Below, in pieces: positions 8,243 to 17,173 of a stretch of 33,214 nt of DNA (the stretch's first letter is position 1; each line of letters starts with the position of its first letter). Where the stretch lies: assembly GCA_022771715.1 (NCBI GenBank), contig JALELF010000034.1:1-33214 (forward strand). The letters are read 5' to 3'. The translations under genes were made by a program, and so were the position numbers. Under the pieces are notes generated by a model, which was not told the DNA's origin, did not search any database, and saw nothing but the letters and a program-made list of their open reading frames with translations. Origin of the DNA: Bacillota bacterium (GTDB taxonomy: Bacteria; Bacillota_I; Bacilli_A; RF39; UBA660).

Positions 8243-9425
8243 ATGATGTTAACAAATAGTAATATAGGGGGGCAATTTAGAATTAAATTGTCATAAAAAT
8301 AAAGGCTTTACATTAATAGAATTAATATCAGTAATAATATTAATGGGTGTAATAGCTTTGATAACAGTACCCATAATAAAAGATACTATAGAAAGCGCTC
8401 GAGAGAAGAATTTTAAAAATTCGGCCTTAGGCTTAATAGAAGCAGCTAATGAATATTATTTAAATAGTAAATTAACAGGAGACTATTTTGAAGAAATAGA
8501 GTTTAAAGTTAATAATGGAAAAATGGTATCAGGAGATAAAGAATTAGCATTTAATGGAAAAGTACCAGTAGGAAACTCTTATGTTAAGATTAAATCTAAT
8601 GGAGATGTAGCAATTAACATAACGGATGGAGAGTTTTATGCGACAAAAGATTATGATGAAGTAGGTACTTCTATAGGAACAAGCGAAGAATCAGCTTTAT
8701 TAAGAGAAGAACTAATAAAAAAAATAAATGAACTTGAAAAGAAAGTAGATAGTAATACTACTAGTATAAAAAATAACAAATTAGAATTAGATGATAAAGT
8801 AAATAGTAATAAATTAGAACTAGATAATAAGATTGAAAATAATACCACAAATATTAATAATAATAAAACAGAACTAGAGAATAAAATAAATACTAATTTT
8901 GATAAAATATATCCAGTAGGCAGTATATTTAGAAGTACAAATAGTACAAATCCATCAACGATATATGGAGGTTCTTGGACTTTATTAAGTAAAAGAGTAA
9001 TTGATACAGGCTGGCAAGATTTTTCTTGGACTAATTCTACTTATATAGGAGCAACTCAATTTAATACTCAAAATAAATGGCGAATAATTGATAATATTTT
9101 ATATGTACAAGTAGGAGCTGGAGCAACTGCAAGTATTGATACTAGTACAGAATTTGAAATAGCCAGAATTCCAATTAAAAATACAATTTATAATAGTGTT
9201 TATACCAGAGTTTGGATTGGTGCTGTCGGTGGAAGCGGAGCTACAGCTGGTTTTTCTGCTAGACAATGGGGTGATTATTTGTCTATAAATATAAAGCCAC
9301 ACACATCAACTATTGGTTATGCTGGGACTTGGTATTCATCTCACTTTACAATTCCATTAAATGATGATTTTACATTTGCTTCTGGCAGTTATGAATATGA
9401 ATATAAATGGAAAAGAAACAGCTAA
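8243..9425 (+). CDS. Prepilin-like protein with coiled coil and phage tail-fibre-like C-terminus; frame interrupted at a G6 tract (8267-8272)
   Basis: ATG 8243 has an SD but reads out of frame after GGGGGG. Removing one G gives MMLTNSNIGGNLELNCHKNKGFTLIELISVIIILMGVIALITVPIIKDTIESAREKNFKNSALG... (prepilin N-terminus), continuous with the 8343-9425 ORF. C-terminus has IYPVGSIFRSTNSTNPSTIYGGSW, typical of tail-fibre proteins. Confidence 0.8.
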
Positions 9426-9453
9426 AAAAGACTTTATTTTAAAAGTCTTTTTT
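9424..9453. terminator. Bidirectional terminator between convergent genes
   Basis: AAAAAAGACTTT/AAAGTCTTTTTT inverted repeat. Confidence 0.75.
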
Positions 9454-10294
9454 GTTCTTCATATTCTTCTACAGTAATGGGAAGTCCATATCCCATTCTA
9501 AAATTCAATGGTTTTTGTAATATATCATTAGCATCACAAAAATCTTTTAATTCTTTTTCAATACCTAAAACATGAGCATAACTGTATACTGGTGAAATAA
9601 CTTCATTAAATTTTATATAACCTTTAAGTCTTAATAGTCTTTCTTTTTTACTAAAATTGTCATAAATTTCTTTGTTTTGTAATTTATCAACAATGCCTAG
9701 ACAAACATCAGAAGCAGTTTGATTAACCATTCTTTCTAGTGGATTAATATCATAACTATTATAATAATAATATCTTCTTTTTTGCATTATATCGTTATAA
9801 ACACCTATATCTTGAAGATAATATCTTAAATATGAATTACATAGAATAACATCTTCTTTACTCAATAATTTAATTAATTCTGCTTCAAAACTTTTCTTTG
9901 AAGAACTAACTAAGCTATACTGTCTAGCGTGACACATTTCATGAGCTAAAGTACTAATAATTAATAACTTTAACATTAAATCTTTATTTTCATTTTCATT
10001 TTTAAATTCATTTTCGGCACTTTTTTGAATGCAGCTTAAATTTAATTCAACTGTCTTACTTATAATATCATAAGATCCTATAGAAAAAAGATTATCATTA
10101 AATTCCATTTTAACATTTTCTAATTTGTGGTAATTTTTTAAAAATGAAAAAATAGCTATTGCGAATTTATCTATTTCCATTTTTATTTTAGTTGTTTTGG
10201 CCATTATTTTATTTAATTCATCAAAGTCCATTTCAATCACCTTAGATAGGTATTTTAGCAAATTTAAAGAAAATGTCAAATTGTATTGCTTCAA
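9434..10294 (-). CDS. Putative zinc metallopeptidase (likely start at 10231)
   Basis: HExxH motif in STLAHEMCHARQYS plus downstream NPLERMVNQTASD as candidate third ligand; AAGGTG SD upstream of the internal ATG at 10231 (MDFDELNK). Confidence 0.65.
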   Translation of the reverse strand: MKQYNLTFSLNLLKYLSKVIEMDFDELNKIMAKTTKIKMEIDKFAIAIFSFLKNYHKLENVKMEFNDNLFSIGSYDIISKTVELNLSCIQKSAENEFKNENENKDLMLKLLIISTLAHEMCHARQYSLVSSSKKSFEAELIKLLSKEDVILCNSYLRYYLQDIGVYNDIMQKRRYYYYNSYDINPLERMVNQTASDVCLGIVDKLQNKEIYDNFSKKERLLRLKGYIKFNEVISPVYSYAHVLGIEKELKDFCDANDILQKPLNFRMGYGLPITVEEYEEQKRLLK

Positions 10295-10322
10295 TTATAA
10301 AAATATGATAACTTTAATATAA

Positions 10323-11171
10323 TTGATTAAGGGTGATTATGTGTTAAAAATAGTAAAAAGTAATTATACTTTAAAAAGTAATAAAATAGATAATATAAGT
10401 ATTATCCATATTTCTGATCTTCATTATGATATAGAATATAATACTAAAAGATTAAATATTTTAACTAAAGAAATATCTAATGTTAAACCTAATTATGTAT
10501 GTATAACAGGTGATATTCTTGATAACAGTTCAGTTTTAAATAATGAAAAAGCGTATAAAATTATGTATGATTTTTTAGAAAATTTATGTACATTATCTAC
10601 AGTAATAATAACATTAGGTAATCACGAATTAAAACAAAGCAAAAATTATTCTAGAGATTATTGTGATATAGTTGTAAAGCTAAAAAGAATACCTAATTTA
10701 ATTTTGTTGGATAATGAAGTATTTATTAATGATAATATTTGTTTTGTTGGTTTTAATCCAAGTTATGAATATTATGATAAATTAGGTAGGGATTATAATA
10801 TTTTTAATAAAGACTTTGATAAATTAGATATAAAGTTAGATAAAGAAAAGTATAATATTCTACTAATACATACACCTAAAGATTTACTAGAAGATAATAT
10901 TTATAATAATAGATTAAATAATTTTGATTTAATTTTAGCTGGACATACCCATGGTGGACTTATGCCTGTTAAATTTAAAGGACATATGGGTATTATTTCT
11001 CCTGGAAAAAGATTTTTTCCTAAAAATGTTAGAGGTCATTTAATAAAAGAAAAAACACATTTAATAATATGTTCTGGTATTGTAAGACTTAGTAATACTT
11101 CAGGAATATTCCATTATTTTAATTTCTTATATAAAATGCATGTTAATTATATTTCTATACGAAAAAACTAG
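10323..11171 (+). CDS. Metallophosphoesterase (YkuE-like; start likely GTG 10341)
   Basis: ISIIHISDLHYD, ITGDILD, TLGNHE, LAGHTHGG motifs. Confidence 0.9.
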   Translation: MIKGDYVLKIVKSNYTLKSNKIDNISIIHISDLHYDIEYNTKRLNILTKEISNVKPNYVCITGDILDNSSVLNNEKAYKIMYDFLENLCTLSTVIITLGNHELKQSKNYSRDYCDIVVKLKRIPNLILLDNEVFINDNICFVGFNPSYEYYDKLGRDYNIFNKDFDKLDIKLDKEKYNILLIHTPKDLLEDNIYNNRLNNFDLILAGHTHGGLMPVKFKGHMGIISPGKRFFPKNVRGHLIKEKTHLIICSGIVRLSNTSGIFHYFNFLYKMHVNYISIRKN

Positions 11172-12081
11172 TTTCATCTATAAATTTATAATTTGTTTTA
11201 TATTTTAATTCTCTAACTAGTTTAAACAAGGCATCGTCTTTGAATTTTGCTTCTAGCATAATATCAATATCAAAATTTAAATGTTTTATTTGATTTATAA
11301 ATTCGATAAAGCTATTACTATCTATATAATCATTATGACTTCTAAAGTCTTTTTTTGTTTTATTTTTTGGTGAAGAAAAATGAATTTTAGGTGTTATTTT
11401 CCATGTCTTAAAAATTTCTTCGTAGTTAATATTTTCTGTATAATTACATATGTGATGATGAACATCAAGGACCATAGGGATTTTTAATTTATTACATAAA
11501 TTTAGTGTATCAAAAGCATTATATATCTTATCATCATTTTCTAAAACAATACATTTTTTTATGTGATTTGGTAGCTTATTAAAATTATTTATAAATCTTT
11601 TGATAGAGTTTTCTTTTCCTAAAACATTACTACCAATATGAAGAATAATCACTTTGTCTTTTATTTTTAAAGCATTTAAAATATTATAGTTATATTCTAA
11701 TATTTTAAATGTATTTTCTACTACTTCTTTTTTAGTACTATTTAAAACAGCGTATTGATCAGGATGGACATCAATTCTTAAATTGTTTTCTTTTATTATT
11801 TTGGCTATTTCATTATAGTATTTTTGATATGGTTTTATGTAATCAAACGAAAAATCACTAATAGTAGCAAGTGGTATTAATTTAGATGTTATTCTAAAAA
11901 AATGAATATTATTTTTAACGTTATATATTAATATTTCTTTTAAATTGTTTAAATTTGTTATAATTATTTCTTTTATTTTATTAAAATCTTTGCTTTTTAA
12001 ATAATTTGTATAGGTTATTGTTTTAGAAGATGTTATATCTATAGTTTTACTAATCCCGACATAACCTAATCTTATTTTCAT
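11155..12081 (-). CDS. uvsE: UV damage endonuclease UvsE/UVDE
   Basis: MKIRLGYVGIS..., FFRITSKLIPLATI, RIDVHPDQYAVLNS, ILHIGS, VLENDDK, VLDVHHHICN. Confidence 0.93.
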   Translation of the reverse strand: MKIRLGYVGISKTIDITSSKTITYTNYLKSKDFNKIKEIIITNLNNLKEILIYNVKNNIHFFRITSKLIPLATISDFSFDYIKPYQKYYNEIAKIIKENNLRIDVHPDQYAVLNSTKKEVVENTFKILEYNYNILNALKIKDKVIILHIGSNVLGKENSIKRFINNFNKLPNHIKKCIVLENDDKIYNAFDTLNLCNKLKIPMVLDVHHHICNYTENINYEEIFKTWKITPKIHFSSPKNKTKKDFRSHNDYIDSNSFIEFINQIKHLNFDIDIMLEAKFKDDALFKLVRELKYKTNYKFIDETSFFV

Positions 12082-12140
12082 AGTATCACCATTATTATTA
12101 TGCTTTATTTAAAAAAAAATAAGCATTGTACGGACATTAA

Positions 12141-12169
12141 TTTACATCTTAAAATATCCATGATATAAT
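12141..12169 (+). promoter_or_regulatory. Putative promoter (TTTACA-N17-TATAAT)
   Basis: TTTACA 12141-12146 and TATAAT 12164-12169 upstream of ORF 12192. Confidence 0.65.
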
Positions 12170-12191
12170 TTTATTATTATGGAGGTTAAGT

Positions 12192-12734
12192 ATGAAAGAG
12201 AAAGTTACAAATTTTATTAAAACACCACTTATAATGGCAATTCTTTTATTTATTTTAGGGGCAATTTTATTTACTAATCCACAAAATATAGTAATGATTG
12301 TTACTTATGGTTTTGGAGGTTTATTTATATTGTCAGGCTTTATTAGACTTGCTAATTATTTAGGCGACAAGAAAAAGGAAATAGCTAACAATAATGATTT
12401 AATATATGCACTAGTATTGATGGTACTTGGTATTGTAATTATCTTATGTACATCAATGATAGAATTACTTCTTAGAATAATTATGGGTGGCTTTATTCTT
12501 TATAATGGTATTTTGAGAATGATATCAGCACTAAAGATGCGTGAATTCGAAGGTAGTATTTGGAAGGGTAGTTTAATAGTTGCTATAATAATTATTTTAG
12601 TTGGTCTTTATATAATATTAAAATCTAATTTAGTATTCTCTGGTATTGGCTTATTTATTATGGTTTATTCTGTTTTAGAAATAGTATCATCTATTATGAC
12701 ATATAATAATAATAAATTAGTTATAAAAAAATAA
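12192..12734 (+). CDS. HdeD/DUF308-like membrane protein
   Basis: Six hydrophobic segments with repeated GxILF.NP / GGFILYNGILRMISA patterns. Confidence 0.7.
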   Translation: MKEKVTNFIKTPLIMAILLFILGAILFTNPQNIVMIVTYGFGGLFILSGFIRLANYLGDKKKEIANNNDLIYALVLMVLGIVIILCTSMIELLLRIIMGGFILYNGILRMISALKMREFEGSIWKGSLIVAIIIILVGLYIILKSNLVFSGIGLFIMVYSVLEIVSSIMTYNNNKLVIKK

Positions 12735-12825
12735 GAAATATTATAAAAACACTTGCTTTTATTAATTAAAAATGATATTCTTTAAATGTAAGCAAGATAG
12801 CTTAACACACATAGGAGGTAAATTA

Positions 12826-13098
12826 ATGACAAAAACAGATTTAGTAAATTATATTGCTGAAAAAACTGGATTAACAAAAGCAGATTCTGCTCGTGCTTTA
12901 GAAGCAGTACAAGAAGGAGTAACAGAAGGATTAAAAAAAGAATCTAAAGTTACATTAACTGGTTTCTGTACTTTTTCAGCTGTAAAAAAAGCTGCTAAAG
13001 AAGGACGTAATCCTAGAACTGGTGAAACAGTTAAAATTCCTGCAAGAGTTGCAGTTAATATTAAAGCTGGTTCTAAATTAAAAGATGCTTTAAACTAA
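12826..13098 (+). CDS. hup: HU family DNA-binding protein
   Basis: MTKTDLVNYIAEKTGLTKADSARALEAV...GRNPRTGETVKIPARVAVNIKAGSKLKDALN; AGGAGG SD before ATG 12826 (track start 12772 is upstream of the SD). Confidence 0.95.
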   Translation: MTKTDLVNYIAEKTGLTKADSARALEAVQEGVTEGLKKESKVTLTGFCTFSAVKKAAKEGRNPRTGETVKIPARVAVNIKAGSKLKDALN

Positions 13099-13122
13099 AA
13101 AGGGTATAATACCTTTTTTTTT
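13099..13122 (+). terminator. Terminator after hup
   Basis: AAAGGGTA-TAA-TACCTTTT hairpin followed by T run. Confidence 0.7.
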
Positions 13123-13135
13123 GGCAGGTGATAAA

Positions 13136-14221
13136 ATGTATGAAGCATCCCTTACTATTTTAAAAAAGATAGAAGAAAATGGCTTTAAAGCTTATATAGT
13201 TGGTGGATTTGTAAGAGATAAAATTTTAAATATTGAAAGTGTTGATGTCGATATATGTACGAATGCAACGCCTAAAGATTTGTCCCTTATTTTTAATGAT
13301 ATTAAATATACGGGTTTAAAATATGGTTCAGTTACTTTAATTTATAAAAGTATTCATTTTGAAATAACAACGTTTAGAAAAGATATTGGCTATATTGATA
13401 ATAGAGTACCTAAAAAAGTAAAATATATTGATAATTTAGTTGATGATTTAAAAAGAAGAGATTTTACAATGAATACGCTTTGTATTGATAGTAATGGTAA
13501 CATTATTGATTTGTTTTCTAGTATAAGTGATATTCAAAATAGAGTAGTTAAAATGATAGGAAACCCTAAAATTAGATTAAAAGAAGATTCTCTTCGTATT
13601 CTTAGAGCTATTAGATTTGCGACTGTTTTAGATTTTGAATTAGATGAAGAATTAAAAAAATATATAAAAAAGTATGGATATTTATTAAAGAAGCTATCTA
13701 AGAATAGAAGAAAAGAAGAGCTAAATAAAATATTTTCTAGTCCTAATATATTAAAAGGAATTAATTATTTAAAAGAATTAAATTTAGTTGAATATTTAGA
13801 ATTGGTTAATTTTGATAATGTAAAAATAACTAGTTCAATTATTGGTGTATGGGCTCAAGTTGGAAGTAATTATAGTTTTTCCAATCATGAACTTGAAATG
13901 ATAAAACAAATAAATGAATTGTTAAATAAGGATTTATATTCACCTTACAATTTATATTATTATGGCTTGTATGTTTCACATATAGTTGGCGAGATAAAAG
14001 ATATTGATAAAAAAATAATAACAAAACTATATAATGATTTACCTATTCATAGTAGAAAAGATATTGATTTGAATGGTAAAGAAATAATGGATATTTTATC
14101 TATAAAAGATACATCTAAAATTAAAATTATCGTAAAGGACTTAGAAGTTCATATTTTATCGTGTAGTATTATAAATAATAAAGATGTTTTAATAAATTAT
14201 GTCTTAAAAAAGTATAAATAA
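13136..14221 (+). CDS. cca: CCA tRNA nucleotidyltransferase / poly(A) polymerase family
   Basis: AYIVGGFVRDKIL, VDVDICTNATP, FEITTFR, LKRRDFTMNTL, EDSLRILRAIRFA; ATG 13136 with AGGTG SD. Confidence 0.93.
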   Translation: MYEASLTILKKIEENGFKAYIVGGFVRDKILNIESVDVDICTNATPKDLSLIFNDIKYTGLKYGSVTLIYKSIHFEITTFRKDIGYIDNRVPKKVKYIDNLVDDLKRRDFTMNTLCIDSNGNIIDLFSSISDIQNRVVKMIGNPKIRLKEDSLRILRAIRFATVLDFELDEELKKYIKKYGYLLKKLSKNRRKEELNKIFSSPNILKGINYLKELNLVEYLELVNFDNVKITSSIIGVWAQVGSNYSFSNHELEMIKQINELLNKDLYSPYNLYYYGLYVSHIVGEIKDIDKKIITKLYNDLPIHSRKDIDLNGKEIMDILSIKDTSKIKIIVKDLEVHILSCSIINNKDVLINYVLKKYK

Positions 14222-14245
14222 TGGTATAATTAGGGTGGTGGTTAT

Positions 14246-14887
14246 ATGGTGGAAAAATTTGTTGACATATTAAAAAATGGTACGGTTACAATACCAAGAT
14301 TACTTTTAAATAATTATGCTAATTTAAAGATTAGTGATAAAGAATTTATAATACTTATATATTTATTAAATGATATAGATACAGTTTATAATCCTAGTAA
14401 AATAAGCAAGGTTTTAAATATTAATATAAGTGATGTTTTATCTTCTATTAGTTCTTTAGAAGAACTAGGAATTTTACAAATAGAAATAAGAAAGATTGAT
14501 AAAAAGAGTGAAGAACATGTTATTTTAGATAATTTATATAAAAAGTTAGCTTATATTACTGTTAATGAGGAGGAAAAATCTTCAGATATTTATAGTATTT
14601 TTGAAAAAGAATTTGGCAGAACTTTATCTCCTATGGAGTATGAAATAATTTCTAAATGGTTAGATGAAAAATTTAGTGAATCACTTATTGTAGAAGCTTT
14701 GAAAGAGGCTGTATTTAATAATGTTTCTAGTCTTAATTATGTTGACAGAATTCTTAGGGATTGGAAGAAAAAGGGCATTAAAAGTGTTAATGATGCGTTA
14801 AAAGAAAAAGAAAAATTTGTGGCTAAAAAACAAACTAAAGAACAAATTTTTGAATATGATTGGTTAAATGAAACAAAGAATAGTTGA
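14246..14887 (+). CDS. DnaD-like replication protein
   Basis: N-terminal winged-helix-like region and C-terminal DnaD/DnaB2 motif (FEKEFGRTLSPMEYEIISKWLDEKFSESLIVEALKEAV...YVDRILRDWKKKGI). Confidence 0.87.
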   Translation: MVEKFVDILKNGTVTIPRLLLNNYANLKISDKEFIILIYLLNDIDTVYNPSKISKVLNINISDVLSSISSLEELGILQIEIRKIDKKSEEHVILDNLYKKLAYITVNEEEKSSDIYSIFEKEFGRTLSPMEYEIISKWLDEKFSESLIVEALKEAVFNNVSSLNYVDRILRDWKKKGIKSVNDALKEKEKFVAKKQTKEQIFEYDWLNETKNS

Positions 14888-15470
14888 TTATTTTGATTTA
14901 ATTATTCCTAATCCTAAATGTGAACTTAATTATAATAAAGACTATGAATTAGTGATTGCAACTATGCTTAGTGCTCAAACTACTGATAAAAGAGTTAATA
15001 TGGTAACTTCTGTTTTATTTGAAAGATATGATTCTTTAGAAAAGTTAGCGAATGCCAATATTGAAGATATTAAAAATATTATTAGACCAATCGGAACATT
15101 TAATAAAAAAGCATCTAATGTAATAGCAATTGCATTAAAATTGTTGGATTATGGTTATGTCCCTAATGATCGAGAATTTTTAGAAAGTTTAAGTGGTGTT
15201 GGGAGAAAAACTACTAATGTTGTTCTTAGTAATTTATATAATGAAAATGTGATTGCTGTTGATACACATGTTAATAGAGTTTCTATTATACTTAAAATAT
15301 CTAAATAAAATGATAATGTAAATGTTGTTGAAAAAAAATTAATGAAATTTTTTGATGGTTATGATTTATCTAGATTACATCATCAATTGGTTTTATTTGG
15401 TAGATATTTTTGTAAAGCTAAAAATCCTAGTTGTGAAAGTTGTGGTTTAAAAGATATATGTAAGAAATAA
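14868..15470 (+). pseudogene. nth: Endonuclease III interrupted by an in-frame TAA at 15306-15308
   Basis: First part LVIATMLSAQTTDKRVN...LSGVGRKTTNVV...AVDTHVNRV; the same frame after TAA continues NDNVNVVEKKLMKFFDGYDLSRLHHQLVLFGRYFCKAKNPSCESCGLKDICKK with intact C-x6-C-x2-C-x5-C. Confidence 0.9.
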
Positions 15471-15542
15471 TATTTGATATTATTTCTTTTATAATGTTTA
15501 TTTAATATTTAGCAAATATACTCTTTATGAAGAGGTGATAAT

Positions 15543-16209
15543 ATGTATGATTATAATTTCAAAAGAGTAGAAGAAAAATATTTACTTCAAGCTTCTTTAA
15601 AGGAAAAATTTTTATTTAAAATTAGTGATTATATTGATAAAGACAAGTTTTTTATTTCTAATATTCATAATATATGGGTTGGTACTGATAATAATGATTT
15701 GTTTATTAATTTATTAGATAAACCACTATTTAAAAACAAGTTTAGAGCTAGATATTATGGTGAAGGAAATGAAGTTTTTTTAGAAACTAAAATTTATTGT
15801 TAGTAAAAGAAGGTTTAAGCTTCAAATAGATGATTTTAATCAATATATGAAAGGTAATCTTAATATAGATAATCAAATATTTAAGGAAATGGATTATTAT
15901 TTTAAATATTATAATTTGAAATCTGTAATTTATATTGCTTATGATAGAGAAAGTTATAAAGGTAAGAATAGTGATTTAAAAATTACTTTTGATAGTAATT
16001 TAAGAAGTAGAAGAAATGATTTAGTATTTAAAAAAAGTACAAAAATGGATAATTACTTTGATGAAGATTATTATATTATGGAAATTAAGTCTATGTTATC
16101 TATGCCTATGTGGTTAGTAAGAATTTTATCGGAGCTAAATAATAAGCCAGTTAGTTTTTCAAAATATGGCAAAATTTATGAAAAAGAAAGAGGAATGATT
16201 TATGTTTAA
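15543..16209 (+). pseudogene. VTC-domain (polyphosphate polymerase-like) gene with frameshift near 15785-15805
   Basis: Part 1 FKRVEEKYLLQ...DNNDLFINLLDKPLFKNKFRARYYG..EVFLETK. Part 2, read through in the other frame, FIVSKRRFKLQIDDFNQYMKGN...VIYIAYDRESYKG...LKITFDSNLRSR...YIMEIKSMLSMPMWLVRILSEL. Confidence 0.82.
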
Positions 16210-16433
16210 TAGTATTTTTGATAGTTTTAATAGTTCTATTGATGTTATGAGTTTATTTATTTGTTCTATAGTTAGTATTATTTTTTTGTTTTATTATAGC
16301 TTTAGTTCATAAGAAAACAGCACGTAATAGCAAAAATTTCTTAATTACTGTTTGTATGTTACCTATATTAGTTCAAGCTGTTATGCTTATGGTTAATGGT
16401 AATTTAGGGACATCTATTGCTATTATGGGATAG
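16202..16433 (+). pseudogene. DUF4956-like membrane protein, frameshifted at a T7 tract and truncated
   Basis: MFNSIFDSFNSSIDVMSLFICSIVSIIF then, after a frame change, CFIIALVHKKTARNSKNFLITVCMLPILVQAVMLMVNGNLGTSIAIMG*; downstream half absent. Confidence 0.7.
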
Positions 16434-16696
16434 AATTTATATATAATAAGATAATAATGAAATAAATACTATGAAAAATAAAAGCAATTAACAAATAAAA
16501 AATTTTTTAATTAAAATTTTTGCTATGTCGTTAATGAAGATTTTTAAAGAAATGAGTATTTATGTAGGAATGAAAATTATTAGTGAATCATATTATAATA
16601 GTGCTTATAATACAGTGATTTGACTTTAATTCATATTTACTTAATTTGAAAATTAATGCCATAGTTATTTAGTGTTATAGTATTAGATAAGTGAAT

Positions 16697-16725
16697 TTGC
16701 ACATTTAAGAAAAATAATGTATAAT
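16697..16725 (+). promoter_or_regulatory. Putative promoter (TTGCAC-N17-TATAAT)
   Basis: TTGCAC 16697-16702 and TATAAT 16720-16725 upstream of the EIIB-like ORF. Confidence 0.65.
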
Positions 16726-16744
16726 TAAAAAAGGTGATTTGAGA

Positions 16745-17059
16745 ATGAATTATATCGAGTATATAATAATATTTGTTATTTTAATAATAATTGCTATTGC
16801 AATAACTAAGGCTTCTAAAAAAGACTTTAAATTGGACGCAAATAAATTAGTAGAGTATTTAGGTGGAAAAGAAAATATAATTGATTATGAAGTAAATAAA
16901 TCAAGATTTATTGTTAGTCTTAAAAATGTTGATTTAGTTAATAAAGAAGCTATTCAGAAGATGGGTGCTAAGGGAATTGTTGAGATCGAAAACCAACTTA
17001 AGATAATTCTTGGTGATAATGCTAATCAATTGAAAAAATATATTGATGAACTTAATTAG
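16745..17059 (+). CDS. Membrane-anchored PTS EIIB-like domain protein
   Basis: N-terminal TM helix then LVEYLGGKENIIDYEVNKSRFIVSLKNVDLVNKEAIQKMGAKGIVEIENQLKIILGDNANQLKKYI, resembling the glucose-family EIIB fold. Confidence 0.7.
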   Translation: MNYIEYIIIFVILIIIAIAITKASKKDFKLDANKLVEYLGGKENIIDYEVNKSRFIVSLKNVDLVNKEAIQKMGAKGIVEIENQLKIILGDNANQLKKYIDELN

Positions 17060-17073
17060 AAGTATTATAAAAG

Positions 17074-17098
17074 AGTGTAATTTGTTACACTTTTTTTT
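17074..17098 (+). terminator. Rho-independent terminator
   Basis: AGTGTAA-TTTG-TTACACT followed by T run. Confidence 0.8.
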
Positions 17099-17173
17099 GT
17101 AGAAATGAGCCTTTGTTATTAACACATTTATCTAGAACTCATACTATAGATTAGGATTAGAAAGGAACATTCT

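Noticed and set aside
8343-9425. Diversity-generating retroelement target
   Set aside because: No reverse transcriptase, template repeat or C-type lectin-like variable region identified in the window.
16434-16740. Possible structured ncRNA in the gap after the DUF4956 remnant
   Set aside because: Mostly simple A/T palindromes; no distinctive conserved motif could be supported without a search.
17060-17173. TPP or other riboswitch upstream of the ABC operon
   Set aside because: No CTGAGA-type core or other recognisable riboswitch motif; only a terminator hairpin is clear.
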